Part shown: positions 34,447 to 42,943 of the stretch, in pieces
Layout of the letters: every line of letters begins with the position of its first letter
How positions within the stretch are numbered: position 1 is the first letter of the stretch
Assembly: GCA_964580465.1 (NCBI GenBank)
Contig: CAZOKJ010000012.1
Location: 7,566-71,565 of the forward strand
DNA from: Taishania sp964580465
GTDB taxonomy: Bacteria > Bacteroidota > Bacteroidia > Flavobacteriales_D > Crocinitomicaceae
DNA length: 64,000 bases
Direction: 5' to 3'
Translations under genes and position numbers: made by a program
The notes under the pieces: model-generated
Databases searched by the model: none
The model's input: the letters and a program-made list of their open reading frames with translations, nothing else
What the model was told of the DNA's origin: nothing

Positions 34447-35391
34447 ATGAAACTTAGAATTTTTAACTTCTTCGCGCTTTTTCTATTCTCGGCTCACTTT
34501 TTGTCAGCTCAGGAAAACAATGTCTCTACATTTAAGACCAAACACCATTTTATCATTGTACTAGATGGTCCTAGATGGTCTGAAACATGGGGAGACTCAA
34601 CGCATCAATACATTCCAAATCAGTTTAATACCTTAAAAAAGGAAGGAGTCTTTTTCAGTAATTTTAAAAACAATGGTGTCACCCTAACCAATTCAGGTCA
34701 CGGTGCTTTGATTACCAGTGTTTATCAACGTTTACCTAACAATGGCAAGAAAAACCCTAAAAACCCTTCTATTTTTCAATATTATTTAAAAGAAAAAAAC
34801 GTTGACAAGCGAAAAGCATGGATTTTAACCAGCAAAGGAAAGCTTGAAATGCTTGGAAACACATCCAATAAAAATTGGTGGAATATGTATTTGCCTTCCA
34901 CTTACTGCGGTGTCAATGGTTCTGGAATTGGTTATCCTTCCGACCGTTTGATGTATCCTACTTTTAAGGAATTAATTTTGGAGCACAAACCTCATCTAGC
35001 GCTCATCAATTTAATCGACATGGATGCATGGGCACACCAAGGAAGATGGGACAAATACATTGCTGCAATTCAAGAATTGGACATGTTTGTAATGGACTTG
35101 TGGAACACCATTCAAAACGACCCTGAATTAAAAGATCAAACTGCCATTTACATCACAAATGACCATGGACGTCATCTAGATGGTGTTAAAAAAGGATTTG
35201 AAAGTCACGGTTGTAGCTGTGATGGTTGTCGCCACATTAGTTTACTAGCTATTGGTCCTGATTTTGAAAAAGGAAAAACCGTTGATGCACCGTATGAAAT
35301 GATTGATATTCCAGCAACAATTGCGTATTTAACCAACGTTAATATGCCAACCGCTAAAGGAAAACCTATTTTAGATTTATTGAAAAAATAA
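34447..35391 (+). CDS. Secreted alkaline phosphatase/phosphodiesterase-superfamily enzyme
   Basis: A 314-residue exported protein with a signal peptide ending near FLSAQ. The metal-hydrolase pattern of the alkaline phosphatase/sulfatase superfamily is visible: Asp40 in IIVLDGPRWSE, a Thr nucleophile candidate (79 or 81) in GVTLTNSGHG, Asp191/Asp193-His197 in IDMDAWAHQG, Asp239-His240 in ITNDHGRH and His254 in ESHGCSCDGC. The Cys-rich SHGCSCDGCRH patch is unusual and might bind an extra metal. The substrate is unknown. It opens a four-gene operon with a lipoprotein, a sugar-type MFS carrier and a hemerythrin. Confidence 0.8.
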   Translation: MKLRIFNFFALFLFSAHFLSAQENNVSTFKTKHHFIIVLDGPRWSETWGDSTHQYIPNQFNTLKKEGVFFSNFKNNGVTLTNSGHGALITSVYQRLPNNGKKNPKNPSIFQYYLKEKNVDKRKAWILTSKGKLEMLGNTSNKNWWNMYLPSTYCGVNGSGIGYPSDRLMYPTFKELILEHKPHLALINLIDMDAWAHQGRWDKYIAAIQELDMFVMDLWNTIQNDPELKDQTAIYITNDHGRHLDGVKKGFESHGCSCDGCRHISLLAIGPDFEKGKTVDAPYEMIDIPATIAYLTNVNMPTAKGKPILDLLKK

Positions 35392-35400
35392 AACGCCCTT

Positions 35401-36078
35401 ATGAAAACAATTGTAAAAATCGTGTTTCTCTCACTTTTTGTAGGGCTAATTGCCTGTAATAAAAATGATACAAACGCTCCAAAACTTCATCATGATTACT
35501 TTGGACTTACCCAAGGAAGATTTATTGAATACAACGCTACTGAAATTGCACACCTTTCAAACGGACAACACGACACCATTGCTTATCAACTTAGAACGGT
35601 CATCGGCGACACTGTTTATGACAATGAAGGAAGATTGGGTTACAAGTACTTTAGATACAAGCGAGACAACACAAATGAAGCTTGGGATTTAAAAGATGTT
35701 TGGTTCACTATTCTCACCAATAATCGAGGTGAATTAGTGGAAGAAAATGAACGCATTGTGAAAATGGTTTTTGCTCCTACTTTTGACAAAACATGGAACG
35801 GAAATGCCTTCAACACCTTGCCTGAAATGGAATATAGCTATTCAGAAATACATGCACCAATGACCATTAACGGATTCGTACTCGATTCCACTGTTACTGT
35901 TATGCAAGAAGATGTTTTCAACCTTATCCAATACCGTAAAAAATACGAAGTGTATGCAAAAAACATCGGTATGGTAAAAAAATACTTTAGACACTTAGAA
36001 ATTTCAAATTTTAATGTGAACGCCATTTCTACTGGAAAAGAATTATTTTTAACAATGACAGCTTACGGAAAATTTTAA
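35401..36078 (+). CDS. Hypothetical lipoprotein
   Basis: A 225-residue protein with lipobox GLIAC (Cys19) and a beta-rich, tyrosine-rich body. DYFGLTQGRFIEYNATEI near the N-terminus is seen in many Bacteroidota lipoproteins of unknown function. It lies 9 bp after the phosphatase-like gene and 3 bp before the MFS gene, so it is co-expressed with both. It has no enzymatic motif that I recognise. Confidence 0.72.
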   Translation: MKTIVKIVFLSLFVGLIACNKNDTNAPKLHHDYFGLTQGRFIEYNATEIAHLSNGQHDTIAYQLRTVIGDTVYDNEGRLGYKYFRYKRDNTNEAWDLKDVWFTILTNNRGELVEENERIVKMVFAPTFDKTWNGNAFNTLPEMEYSYSEIHAPMTINGFVLDSTVTVMQEDVFNLIQYRKKYEVYAKNIGMVKKYFRHLEISNFNVNAISTGKELFLTMTAYGKF

Positions 36079-36081
36079 ACT

Positions 36082-37719
36082 ATGCTAGATACAGATTATA
36101 CTGAAACATCGCAAGAAACTAATTACAGCGCATTATCAACACTTACTACTGTATTCTTCTTTTGGGGGTTTATTGCATCTGGCAATACTGTTTTTATTCC
36201 ATTTTGTAAAGAATACTTCCATTTAGATCAATTTCAAAGTCAGTTGATTGATTTTGCATTTTATGGAGCTTATTACCTTGGAGCTTTGGCATTGTTTTTG
36301 ATTAGTTTTACCAAAGGAAAAGATTTAGTAGGTTCGTGGGGCTACAAAAAAACCATCGTAATAGGTCTTTTGCTTTCTGCCTTTGGTGCAGGTGCCATGG
36401 TTTTATCTGTGTTTCAAAATGTATATGCAGGAATGCTATTGGGATTATTCATCGTAGCTCTAGGTTTTTCATTGCAACAAACATCTGCTAATCCTTTTAT
36501 GATTATTCTAGGAGATGAAAAAAGCGGAAGCACGCGCATTACTTTAGGTGGTGCAGTGAATAGTTTTGGTACAACCATCGGACCATTGGTCATTTCTTTT
36601 GCGTTATTTGGTACAACTGCTGCATTAAGTGCTGAGCAAATTAAAGCATTGGAATTAAATAAAGTGAGCATTTTGTATTCATTGGTTGGCTTGCTTTTCC
36701 TCGCTGTAGCCTTACTTTTTAAAATGTCGAAAAATGTTCCTAATGGTTCTATTGCACAAGAAGAAGCAATGTCAATAGACAAAAAAGCAATAGCCACTTT
36801 GCTCATCATCACGGGACTATTAGCTATTTCTTTTGCTCCTGTTTTTTACAGTTACAGTCCCAATTTCTCAGGTAATCAAGAACAAGCAGAAACCATCCGA
36901 ATTGTAGGTTGGTTAACAGGTCTATTCGTAGTAATTGTAGGCTTATTGACGGTATTTTTTAAAGGCTCTAAGGAAAAAACAGGTTGGGGAGCCATGCAAT
37001 ACCCACAATTGTCCCTTGGTATGTTGGCCATCTTTATTTATGTTGGTGTCGAAGTTGCCATTGGTAGCAACTTGGGGGAATTACTTCAAAAAGAACACGG
37101 CATGAGTGCTTCGCAAATTCCACCCTACATTTCCATGTACTGGGGAAGCTTAATGATTGGGCGTTGGACAGGTGCTGTGGCAGCTTTAAACTTGAAAGAA
37201 GCAACCAAGAAAGTACTCCGTTTTATCGTGCCTATAATTGCATTTGGTATCATTATGGGGGCGGGGCATTTAGCTGGCTATGATGTACTTCCGTTGAAAT
37301 GGTACATTGTCACTGTTTTCATTCAAATCATTGCGTTTTATTTAACAAAAGATAAACCAGCATTGACTTTAGGTGTTTTTGGGATATTAGGAGTGATTGC
37401 CATTTTAACAGGAATTTTTACCAATGGTACTATTTCCATTTATGCTTTTTTAAGTGGAGGTTTATTCTGTTCAATCATGTGGCCATCTATTTTTTCATTG
37501 GCACTTGGAGGTTTAGGCAAATACCAAACACAAGGTTCTGCATTTTTAGTAATGATGATTCTCGGCGGAGCTATTATTCCACCATTACAAGGGAAATTCG
37601 CTGATATTTTATCCATCCATTCATCTTTTACTGTTGGAGCAATCTGCTTTGCCTACTTAGCATTCTACGCATTTTATGTAAAAGGAATTTTACGTAAACA
37701 AGGACACTTATTTGAATAA
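36082..37719 (+). CDS. MFS transporter, FucP (sugar:H+ symporter)-like
   Basis: A 545-residue carrier of the FucP-like major facilitator group, to judge from LTTVFFFWGFIASGNTVFIPF (split across 21-41), LIDFAFYGAYYLGAL and LQQTSANPFMIILG. FucP-type proteins have about 410-440 residues. This one is roughly 100 longer, with extra hydrophobic stretches in the middle and towards the C-terminus, so it may have 14 rather than 12 helices. Imported sugar identity is unknown. It sits 3 bp from both neighbours in the operon, suggesting uptake of a product released by the secreted phosphodiesterase-like enzyme; this is inference. Confidence 0.82.
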   Translation: MLDTDYTETSQETNYSALSTLTTVFFFWGFIASGNTVFIPFCKEYFHLDQFQSQLIDFAFYGAYYLGALALFLISFTKGKDLVGSWGYKKTIVIGLLLSAFGAGAMVLSVFQNVYAGMLLGLFIVALGFSLQQTSANPFMIILGDEKSGSTRITLGGAVNSFGTTIGPLVISFALFGTTAALSAEQIKALELNKVSILYSLVGLLFLAVALLFKMSKNVPNGSIAQEEAMSIDKKAIATLLIITGLLAISFAPVFYSYSPNFSGNQEQAETIRIVGWLTGLFVVIVGLLTVFFKGSKEKTGWGAMQYPQLSLGMLAIFIYVGVEVAIGSNLGELLQKEHGMSASQIPPYISMYWGSLMIGRWTGAVAALNLKEATKKVLRFIVPIIAFGIIMGAGHLAGYDVLPLKWYIVTVFIQIIAFYLTKDKPALTLGVFGILGVIAILTGIFTNGTISIYAFLSGGLFCSIMWPSIFSLALGGLGKYQTQGSAFLVMMILGGAIIPPLQGKFADILSIHSSFTVGAICFAYLAFYAFYVKGILRKQGHLFE

Positions 37720-37722
37720 ATT

Positions 37723-38175
37723 ATGAAAAGAAAAGAACACATCGTCCCCTTTTCACGTGACCATCATTTTGGTTTGCTATGCGCTTGGAAAATTAGACAA
37801 GGGTTAAAAAAAGAGATAAATCCACAGCGAATAGGTGATTACGTTGTTTACTTTTGGGATGCCCATTTGGAGCAACATTTTAAAGAAGAAGAAACCTTTT
37901 TCTTCCCGTATTTGAACGAAGACCAGGCTCAACGAGTTAAAAACGAGCACGAAGAAATTGTGCAATTAAAATTGAAAATTCAACAAGAAAGCACCGTTGA
38001 ACTTTTGACTGATTTTGCTGACTTATTAGACCAACACATCCGTTATGAAGAACGCGAGTGGTTTCCTTATTTAGAGCAAACATTGACCGAAGAACAATTG
38101 GCTGAAATAGGAAAAACAATCGAAAAAGAACACCAAATCGGTGAAGACAACTACGAAGATGTTTTTTGGAAATAA
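37723..38175 (+). CDS. Hemerythrin-like domain protein
   Basis: A 150-residue four-helix bundle protein. Histidines and acidic residues typical of a di-iron hemerythrin site appear as FSRDHHFG (9-16), HLEQHFKEEE (46-55), EHEEIV, DQHIRYEEREWF and KEHQIGEDN. It is soluble and cytoplasmic, a plausible oxygen, NO or iron sensor or store. It is last in the phosphodiesterase-lipoprotein-MFS operon (3 bp gap), with no obvious metabolic link. A new promoter follows before prfC. Confidence 0.85.
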   Translation: MKRKEHIVPFSRDHHFGLLCAWKIRQGLKKEINPQRIGDYVVYFWDAHLEQHFKEEETFFFPYLNEDQAQRVKNEHEEIVQLKLKIQQESTVELLTDFADLLDQHIRYEEREWFPYLEQTLTEEQLAEIGKTIEKEHQIGEDNYEDVFWK

Positions 38176-38183
38176 TTTATTTC

Positions 38184-38212
38184 TTGAAATACTGACAGAA
38201 TCACTATCTTTG
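38184..38212 (+). promoter_or_regulatory. Promoter of prfC-HD-ROK operon
   Basis: TTG (38184-38186), 18-bp spacer, then TATCTTTG (38205-38212), an exact TAnnTTTG. The ATG of prfC is 32 bp downstream. This is one of the best two-box matches in the window. Confidence 0.6.
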
Positions 38213-38244
38213 CCGCTCAAATTATTCAAACAAAACAACGTTTC

Positions 38245-39837
38245 ATGAAGTACAACGAAGCTGTAGAAAAAAGAAGAACTTTTGGAATTATTGCTCACCC
38301 CGATGCTGGTAAAACTACCTTAACGGAGAAATTATTGCTTTTCGGTGGTGCTATTCAAACAGCAGGCGCTGTAAAAAACAATAAAATTAAGAAGGCAGCA
38401 ACTTCCGACTTCATGGAAATTGAAAAGCAACGTGGCATCTCGGTTGCAACTTCCGTTATGGCCTTTGAATATGGCGGCAAGCAGGTCAATATCTTGGATA
38501 CTCCAGGACACAAGGACTTTGCTGAAGATACTTACCGAACATTAACTGCAGTTGACAGCGTCATCTTAGTCATTGACAGCGCTAACGGGGTGGAATCTCA
38601 AACAGAGAAATTAATGGAAGTTTGTCGCATGCGTAAAACTCCAGTCATTATCTATGTCAATAAAATGGACCGTCCCGGTAAAGATGCGTTTAGTTTATTG
38701 GATGAACTAGAAGATAAGTTAGACATTAAAGTTCGTCCTTTAACATGGCCAATTGGCTCAGGTGACAACTTCAAAGGAGTTTACAATTTATACGAAGAAA
38801 ACTTAAACCTGTTTCAAGTAAACAAAACCAAAATAGCAGAAGATATTGTAACAATTGAAGACTTAAACGATCCAGCTATCGACCAATTAGTTGGCGAGAA
38901 ATATGCCAATGAATTGCGTGAAGAAGTTGAAGTTATCGATGGGGTGTATGACACCTTTAATGTGGAAGATTACTTAGCTGGTGATGTTGCTCCTGTATTT
39001 TTTGGTTCTGCTGTGTTTAACTTTGGGGTAAAAGAATTATTAGACACATTTATTAAAATTTCTCCTTCTCCAAGAGGACGTGAGACAGATGCTCGTTTTA
39101 TTGAACCAAGTGAGCCTAAATTTACGGGATTTATTTTTAAAATTCACGCCAACTTAGACCCAAAACACCGAGATAGAATTGCCTTTTTGCGCATTGTTTC
39201 GGGTAAATTTGAACGCAACACATTCTACAATCATGTTCGTTTAGATAAAAAAATGAAGTTTGCCAATCCTACCTCCTTCATGGCGCAAGATAAATCCGTT
39301 ATTGATGAAGCTTTCCCTGGGGATGTAATTGGTTTATACGACACTGGAAATTTCAAAATTGGTGACACTTTAACAGAAGGCGAAAAAATGCTATTCAAAG
39401 GTATTCCTTCGTTCTCGCCTGAGGTCTTTATGGAGCTTGAAAACTTAGATCCAATGAAGTCTAAACAATTAGATAAAGGTATTCACCAATTAACAGATGA
39501 AGGAGTAGCTCAAATGTTCATTATGCAACCTGGTAACCGAAAAATTGTGGGTACAGTGGGACAATTACAATTTGAAGTTATTCAATACCGTTTAATTCAC
39601 GAATATGGTGCGAATTGTCGTTTTACACCGAAAAGCTTTACAAAAGCAGTTTGGATCACTTCCGACAATCAACAGCAATTAGAATCGTTCAAAAAAGCCA
39701 AAGGGAACTATATCGCAACTGACAAAGACGGCAATTTGGTATTCTTAGCAGAAACACAATTCTTATTGCAAATGGCAGAGCAAGATTATCCAGAAATTAC
39801 TTTCCACAAAACATCGGAATTCAAATTAGACATGTAA
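38245..39837 (+). CDS. prfC: Peptide chain release factor 3
   Basis: A 530-residue translational GTPase that recycles RF1/RF2 from the ribosome after peptide release. The G1 motif is AHPDAGKTT (17-25). The RF3-specific switch ATSDFMEIEKQRGISVATSV follows, then DTPGHKDF and NKMDRPGKDAF. Domain II and the RF3 C-terminal domain (VGQLQFEVIQYRL) complete the protein at normal length. It heads a tight operon, 3 bp from the HD-domain gene. Confidence 0.96.
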   Translation: MKYNEAVEKRRTFGIIAHPDAGKTTLTEKLLLFGGAIQTAGAVKNNKIKKAATSDFMEIEKQRGISVATSVMAFEYGGKQVNILDTPGHKDFAEDTYRTLTAVDSVILVIDSANGVESQTEKLMEVCRMRKTPVIIYVNKMDRPGKDAFSLLDELEDKLDIKVRPLTWPIGSGDNFKGVYNLYEENLNLFQVNKTKIAEDIVTIEDLNDPAIDQLVGEKYANELREEVEVIDGVYDTFNVEDYLAGDVAPVFFGSAVFNFGVKELLDTFIKISPSPRGRETDARFIEPSEPKFTGFIFKIHANLDPKHRDRIAFLRIVSGKFERNTFYNHVRLDKKMKFANPTSFMAQDKSVIDEAFPGDVIGLYDTGNFKIGDTLTEGEKMLFKGIPSFSPEVFMELENLDPMKSKQLDKGIHQLTDEGVAQMFIMQPGNRKIVGTVGQLQFEVIQYRLIHEYGANCRFTPKSFTKAVWITSDNQQQLESFKKAKGNYIATDKDGNLVFLAETQFLLQMAEQDYPEITFHKTSEFKLDM

Positions 39838-39840
39838 TAC

Positions 39841-40488
39841 ATGCATAGCTTGCTAATTGACATAGAACACTTTGTAAAGAACACCATTTGCGATATTGCA
39901 ACGGGACACGATTGGTTTCACATCAACCGCGTACGCAATAACGCACTATTTCTCCAATCAAAAGAAGGAGGAAACAAAGAAATCATTGAATTAGCAGCAT
40001 TGTTACACGACATTTCTGATTACAAATTCAACGGAGGTGACGACCTACTTGGAGGAAAGATTGCTTTCAAAAGCATTGTTGAACATGGAGGAAGTGAGGA
40101 ATTAGCACAAACGATACAAACCATTGTTGACAGCATCTCTTTCAAAGGAGCACAAGTGCAAGACACTACTTCTAGTCTTGAGGCAAAAATTGTGCAAGAT
40201 GCCGATCGCATTGACGCATTAGGAGCTATTGGAATCGCCCGAACGTTTGCCTATGGAGGTCATGTTGGACACCCGATGTACGATCCAGCTATACCACGTC
40301 AATTGCACAGTACTTTTGATCAGTACAAGCATGCAAAATCGACAACCATTAATCACTTTTACGAAAAGCTATTACTATTAAAAGATAGAATGCACACTGA
40401 AACTGCTAAAAACATGGCGGAAGAACGCACGCGATTCATGGAGCAGTTTTTAGAACAATTCTATTATGAATGGAACAATGAAATTTAA
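39841..40488 (+). CDS. HD-domain phosphohydrolase (YedJ-like)
   Basis: A 215-residue metal-dependent hydrolase. The HD signature is assembled from DWFHINRVRNNAL (about 23-35), LLHDISDYKF (57-66), an internal VDSISF segment and IVQDADRIDALGAIGIARTF (119-138). Small stand-alone HD proteins of this type (YedJ/YpgQ) act on nucleotides or phosphoesters; YpgQ-type enzymes cleave dNTPs in vitro. The cellular substrate here is unknown. It lies 3 bp after prfC and 3 bp before the ROK kinase. Confidence 0.87.
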   Translation: MHSLLIDIEHFVKNTICDIATGHDWFHINRVRNNALFLQSKEGGNKEIIELAALLHDISDYKFNGGDDLLGGKIAFKSIVEHGGSEELAQTIQTIVDSISFKGAQVQDTTSSLEAKIVQDADRIDALGAIGIARTFAYGGHVGHPMYDPAIPRQLHSTFDQYKHAKSTTINHFYEKLLLLKDRMHTETAKNMAEERTRFMEQFLEQFYYEWNNEI

Positions 40489-40491
40489 TTT

Positions 40492-41430
40492 ATGACAAAA
40501 AGCTATGCACTAGGAATTGATATTGGAGGAACCAATACTGTTTTTGGAATTGTTTCCAAAAATGGAGAGATTATCTTCGAAAATGTCACTTCAACAAAAG
40601 CCCATGCTACACCTTCAACCTTAGTAGACTACATTTACCAAGAGATTAGCAAAAAAGGCTATTTAGAACAACTTATCGGCATTGCTATTGGTGCTCCAAA
40701 TGGCAATTACTATACAGGTAACATTGAATATGCTCCTAACTTACATTGGAAAGGAATCGTTCCTTTAGCTTCATTGTTTGCCGAAAAATTTGGGGTGAAA
40801 ACCACCTTAACCAATGATGCCAACGCTGCTGCTGTGGGCGAAATGTTTTTTGGAGATGCCAAAGATTTAAAAAACTTCGTAACCATCACACTTGGAACAG
40901 GAGTAGGAAGTGGTGTTATTATCGATGGCAAATTAGTTTATGGAGAAGAAGGAATGGCTGGTGAATATGGTCACATTCGTGTTGTTCACAACGGGCGTTT
41001 ATGCGGATGTGGCAGAAAAGGATGTTTAGAAACTTATACATCGGCTACAGGAGTTGCTCGAAGTGTGGAAGAATTCGACTCACCGAACAAAGCCTCCTCT
41101 AGCTTACTGCAGCTAAGTCAACCAACAAGCAAAGACGTTGTAGAAGCAGCAGAAAAAGGTGATTTATTTGCGCAAGAGATCATTGAATACACAACAGAAA
41201 TTTTAGGCAATGCCCTAGCTGATTTTGCTTGCTTCAGCAATCCCAAAGCCTACATATTATTTGGAGGATTGGCACACATTGGCGAATCATTTGCCAAACG
41301 TATCAGTCATTACATGAACGAAGCAGCATTGGAAATTTACAAAAACAAAATTGAAGTGCGCCTTTCCGCGTTGCAAGACACGAATGCAGCAGTCTTAGGA
41401 ACAGCAGCGATAGCATTCGAAGAGCAGTAA
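40492..41430 (+). CDS. ROK-family sugar kinase (glucokinase-like)
   Basis: A 312-residue ROK protein. The phosphate-1 loop GIDIGGTNTVFGIV is at 7-20, the catalytic Asp in LTNDANAAAVGE, the ATP-binding TLGTGVGSGVI and the zinc motif CGCGRKGCLETY. There is no helix-turn-helix domain, so it is a kinase rather than a NagC-type repressor. Glucose is the most common substrate for such proteins in Bacteroidota, but N-acetyl sugars are possible. Last gene of the prfC operon, followed by a 0.5-kb gene-free stretch. Confidence 0.9.
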   Translation: MTKSYALGIDIGGTNTVFGIVSKNGEIIFENVTSTKAHATPSTLVDYIYQEISKKGYLEQLIGIAIGAPNGNYYTGNIEYAPNLHWKGIVPLASLFAEKFGVKTTLTNDANAAAVGEMFFGDAKDLKNFVTITLGTGVGSGVIIDGKLVYGEEGMAGEYGHIRVVHNGRLCGCGRKGCLETYTSATGVARSVEEFDSPNKASSSLLQLSQPTSKDVVEAAEKGDLFAQEIIEYTTEILGNALADFACFSNPKAYILFGGLAHIGESFAKRISHYMNEAALEIYKNKIEVRLSALQDTNAAVLGTAAIAFEEQ

Positions 41431-41904
41431 CAGAAGATTAAAAAACGCTCTGCGATTACAGCAGAATCTGAGATTAATAATTTCCAAATCTGATTTTTTT
41501 TGGATAAAATATGGATATTTTATATCTAGATGATTAAGGGGGGGAGAACCGAAAAAATACACTTACATACAGAAGTTTAAATTGAACTTATTTCTAAAGT
41601 TAATAAGGCACGGTTAAAATTGATGGCATGTTTATTTTGGCATTATGCAAAGTACAAACTGTTAATTTTCAAAAATTGAAAATAATATAAAAAAGGTAAG
41701 ACTATCTACCTTAAAAAAGATTATTGAATTAGGTCTCAGTGGTTCACTAGATTTATTGATAAAAATATAATAAATCCTCTCATAACCTATCCCCCCACCT
41801 TTTAAGTCAACAGAATGCAACTCTCGCAATTTTGAAAACTTGTTGGTGCATAATTGCTTTTTAACTTAATCCAACTTGCCCCATCTCAAAAAAGAATAGA
41901 AAAC
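41431..41904. other. Gene-free stretch with IS debris
   Basis: No intact gene. From left to right: a small stem (41449-41465, TCTGC/GCAGA), and a weak AGATT/AATCT stem with eight or more T residues (41471-41501) that could terminate the ROK operon. Then an AAAATAT-GG-ATATTTT palindrome (41506-41521), a run of seven G (41538-41544), the transposase remnant, and a run of six C (41791-41796), roughly mirroring the G-run. The last 100 bp up to the hairpin hold nothing I recognise. Confidence 0.5.
41581..41770 (+). pseudogene. Decayed IS4-type transposase remnant
   Basis: From 41581 the frame reads ELISKVNKARLKLMACLF. At 41637 a one-base shift is needed to continue as LALCKVQTVNFQKL before a stop at 41688. 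Together these resemble the N-terminus of Bacteroidota IS4-family transposases (KARLKL...ALCKVQTVNFQKLA). Further on, LKKIIELGLSGSLDLLIKI followed by TAA (41711-41770) could be the C-terminal tail, implying that about 1 kb of the middle was deleted. The G-run and C-run at 41538 and 41791 may be vestiges of the ends. Recognition is from memory, and the C-terminal part is the weaker claim. Confidence 0.5.
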
Positions 41905-41934
41905 AAAAAAGGAAGCTTAAAAGCTTCCTTTTTT
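41905..41934. terminator. Bidirectional terminator next to tRNA-Leu
   Basis: GGAAGCTT-AA-AAGCTTCC (41911-41928) is a perfect 8-bp stem, with A-runs on the left and T-runs on the right, so it can act on both strands. On the minus strand it directly follows the tRNA gene. Confidence 0.8.
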
Positions 41935-41942
41935 CACTCTCG

Positions 41943-42024
41943 TACCCGAGGCCGGAATCGAACCGGCACGCCCGAAGGCACAGGATTTTGAATCCAGCGC
42001 GTCTACCAGTTCCGCCACTCGGGC
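41943..42024 (-). tRNA. tRNA-Leu (anticodon CAA)
   Basis: An 82-nt gene on the minus strand. The acceptor arms GCCCGAG and CTCGGGT pair with a terminal G-U. The anticodon loop reads TTCAAAA, giving CAA. The long variable arm (GTGCCTTCGGGCGT) is typical of class II leucine tRNAs, and the T-arm is GCCGGTTCGATTCCGGC. CCA is not encoded, since ACG follows. The anticodon stem has a T-T mismatch at its second pair. It is transcribed from a TAACTTTG promoter and ends at the hairpin at 41905-41934. Confidence 0.95.
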
Positions 42025-42041
42025 TTTTCAAAATCGTGGGG

Positions 42042-42049
42042 CAAAGTTA
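42042..42049 (-). promoter_or_regulatory. -7 promoter element for tRNA-Leu
   Basis: On the minus strand TAACTTTG (TAnnTTTG). A TTG (42069-42071, minus) stands 19 bp further upstream as a possible -33. The implied leader before the tRNA is about 10 nt. Confidence 0.55.
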
Positions 42050-42223
42050 ACGGTTTTTTTTAATTCAACAATACTTTTCAAAGAAAAAAAATATTTTTTT
42101 TTGTGTTCATAAAAAACAATGCTTCATAGAGAAAGGTAACAACCAAGTTATCAATTGTTAAACCACATAAAAAACAAGTGTAAAATAGTATTCATGCATA
42201 AATAATCAACTTTATTCACTATT

Positions 42224-42257
42224 TTTGTCAAATATTCATATTTATGCTTTAATTTTG
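42224..42257 (+). promoter_or_regulatory. Promoter of the DUF47-PiT operon
   Basis: TTTG (42224-42227), 22-bp spacer, TAATTTTG (42250-42257). The ATG is 23 bp downstream. I see no Pho-box-like repeat to indicate phosphate control. Confidence 0.5.
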
Positions 42258-42280
42258 TAGCAGTAATTTAAAAATGAACT

Positions 42281-42931
42281 ATGGCAAATGTTATCAATAA
42301 AGTTTTGCAGTTTTTAGTGCCTAAAGACCAAAAATTTATCCCTTTGTTAAAAGAAGCTTCGACAAATCTTGTTAATGTAGCTCAAAAATTAGATGAGATT
42401 GCGAATGCTCCTAAAAAAGACAGAGCCTTACTTTTCGATCAAATCAACGATTTAGATATGGCATCAGATACGATTACAAGAAACATTAACCTTGAACTAA
42501 GTCGTAACTTTTTGACTCCTTTCGACAGAGAGGATATCCACTCATTAAACATTGCCATTGATGATGTTGTCGATTATTTGAATGATTCTGCAAACCGTAT
42601 GAATTTTTACCAAGTGGACGATGTTACAAAATCAATCAAAAAATTAACAGAAGTAAATGTTGAAGCTGCAACTCTTATTCAGAAAGGCATAGATTGTTTA
42701 GCTGGTAAAAAGAAATTAACACACATAGCAGTTATTTGTAAAAAAATCAATGAATTAGAAGTAAAAGCTGACAAAATACACGACAAGGCTATTGCTGAAA
42801 TCTTTGAAAAAGAAACAGATGCTAAAACAATTATTAAGTACAAAGAAGTGCTTTCTTCATTAGAAACAGCAACTGACAAAGCTAAAGATGTTTCGAATGT
42901 TTTAGAATCAGTAATGGTAAAATACTCTTAA
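42281..42931 (+). CDS. DUF47 (PhoU-like) partner of the PiT phosphate transporter
   Basis: A 216-residue all-helical protein of the DUF47/PhoU-like family, commonly encoded beside PiT permeases and thought to modulate them. The body is made of long amphipathic helices with acidic ExxxD patterns (DQINDLDMASDTITRNI, INELEVKADKIHDKAI), which bind metal clusters in PhoU relatives. It is cytoplasmic with no signal peptide. It is 12 bp ahead of the permease gene in a two-gene operon. Confidence 0.9.
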   Translation: MANVINKVLQFLVPKDQKFIPLLKEASTNLVNVAQKLDEIANAPKKDRALLFDQINDLDMASDTITRNINLELSRNFLTPFDREDIHSLNIAIDDVVDYLNDSANRMNFYQVDDVTKSIKKLTEVNVEAATLIQKGIDCLAGKKKLTHIAVICKKINELEVKADKIHDKAIAEIFEKETDAKTIIKYKEVLSSLETATDKAKDVSNVLESVMVKYS

Positions 42932-42943
42932 TCAAAGTTAATC

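Noticed and set aside
41800..41900. Short minus-strand peptide NYAPTSFQNCESCILLT as a gene fragment
   Set aside because: The frame is short, with no start codon context and no family I can name; left as unassigned sequence.
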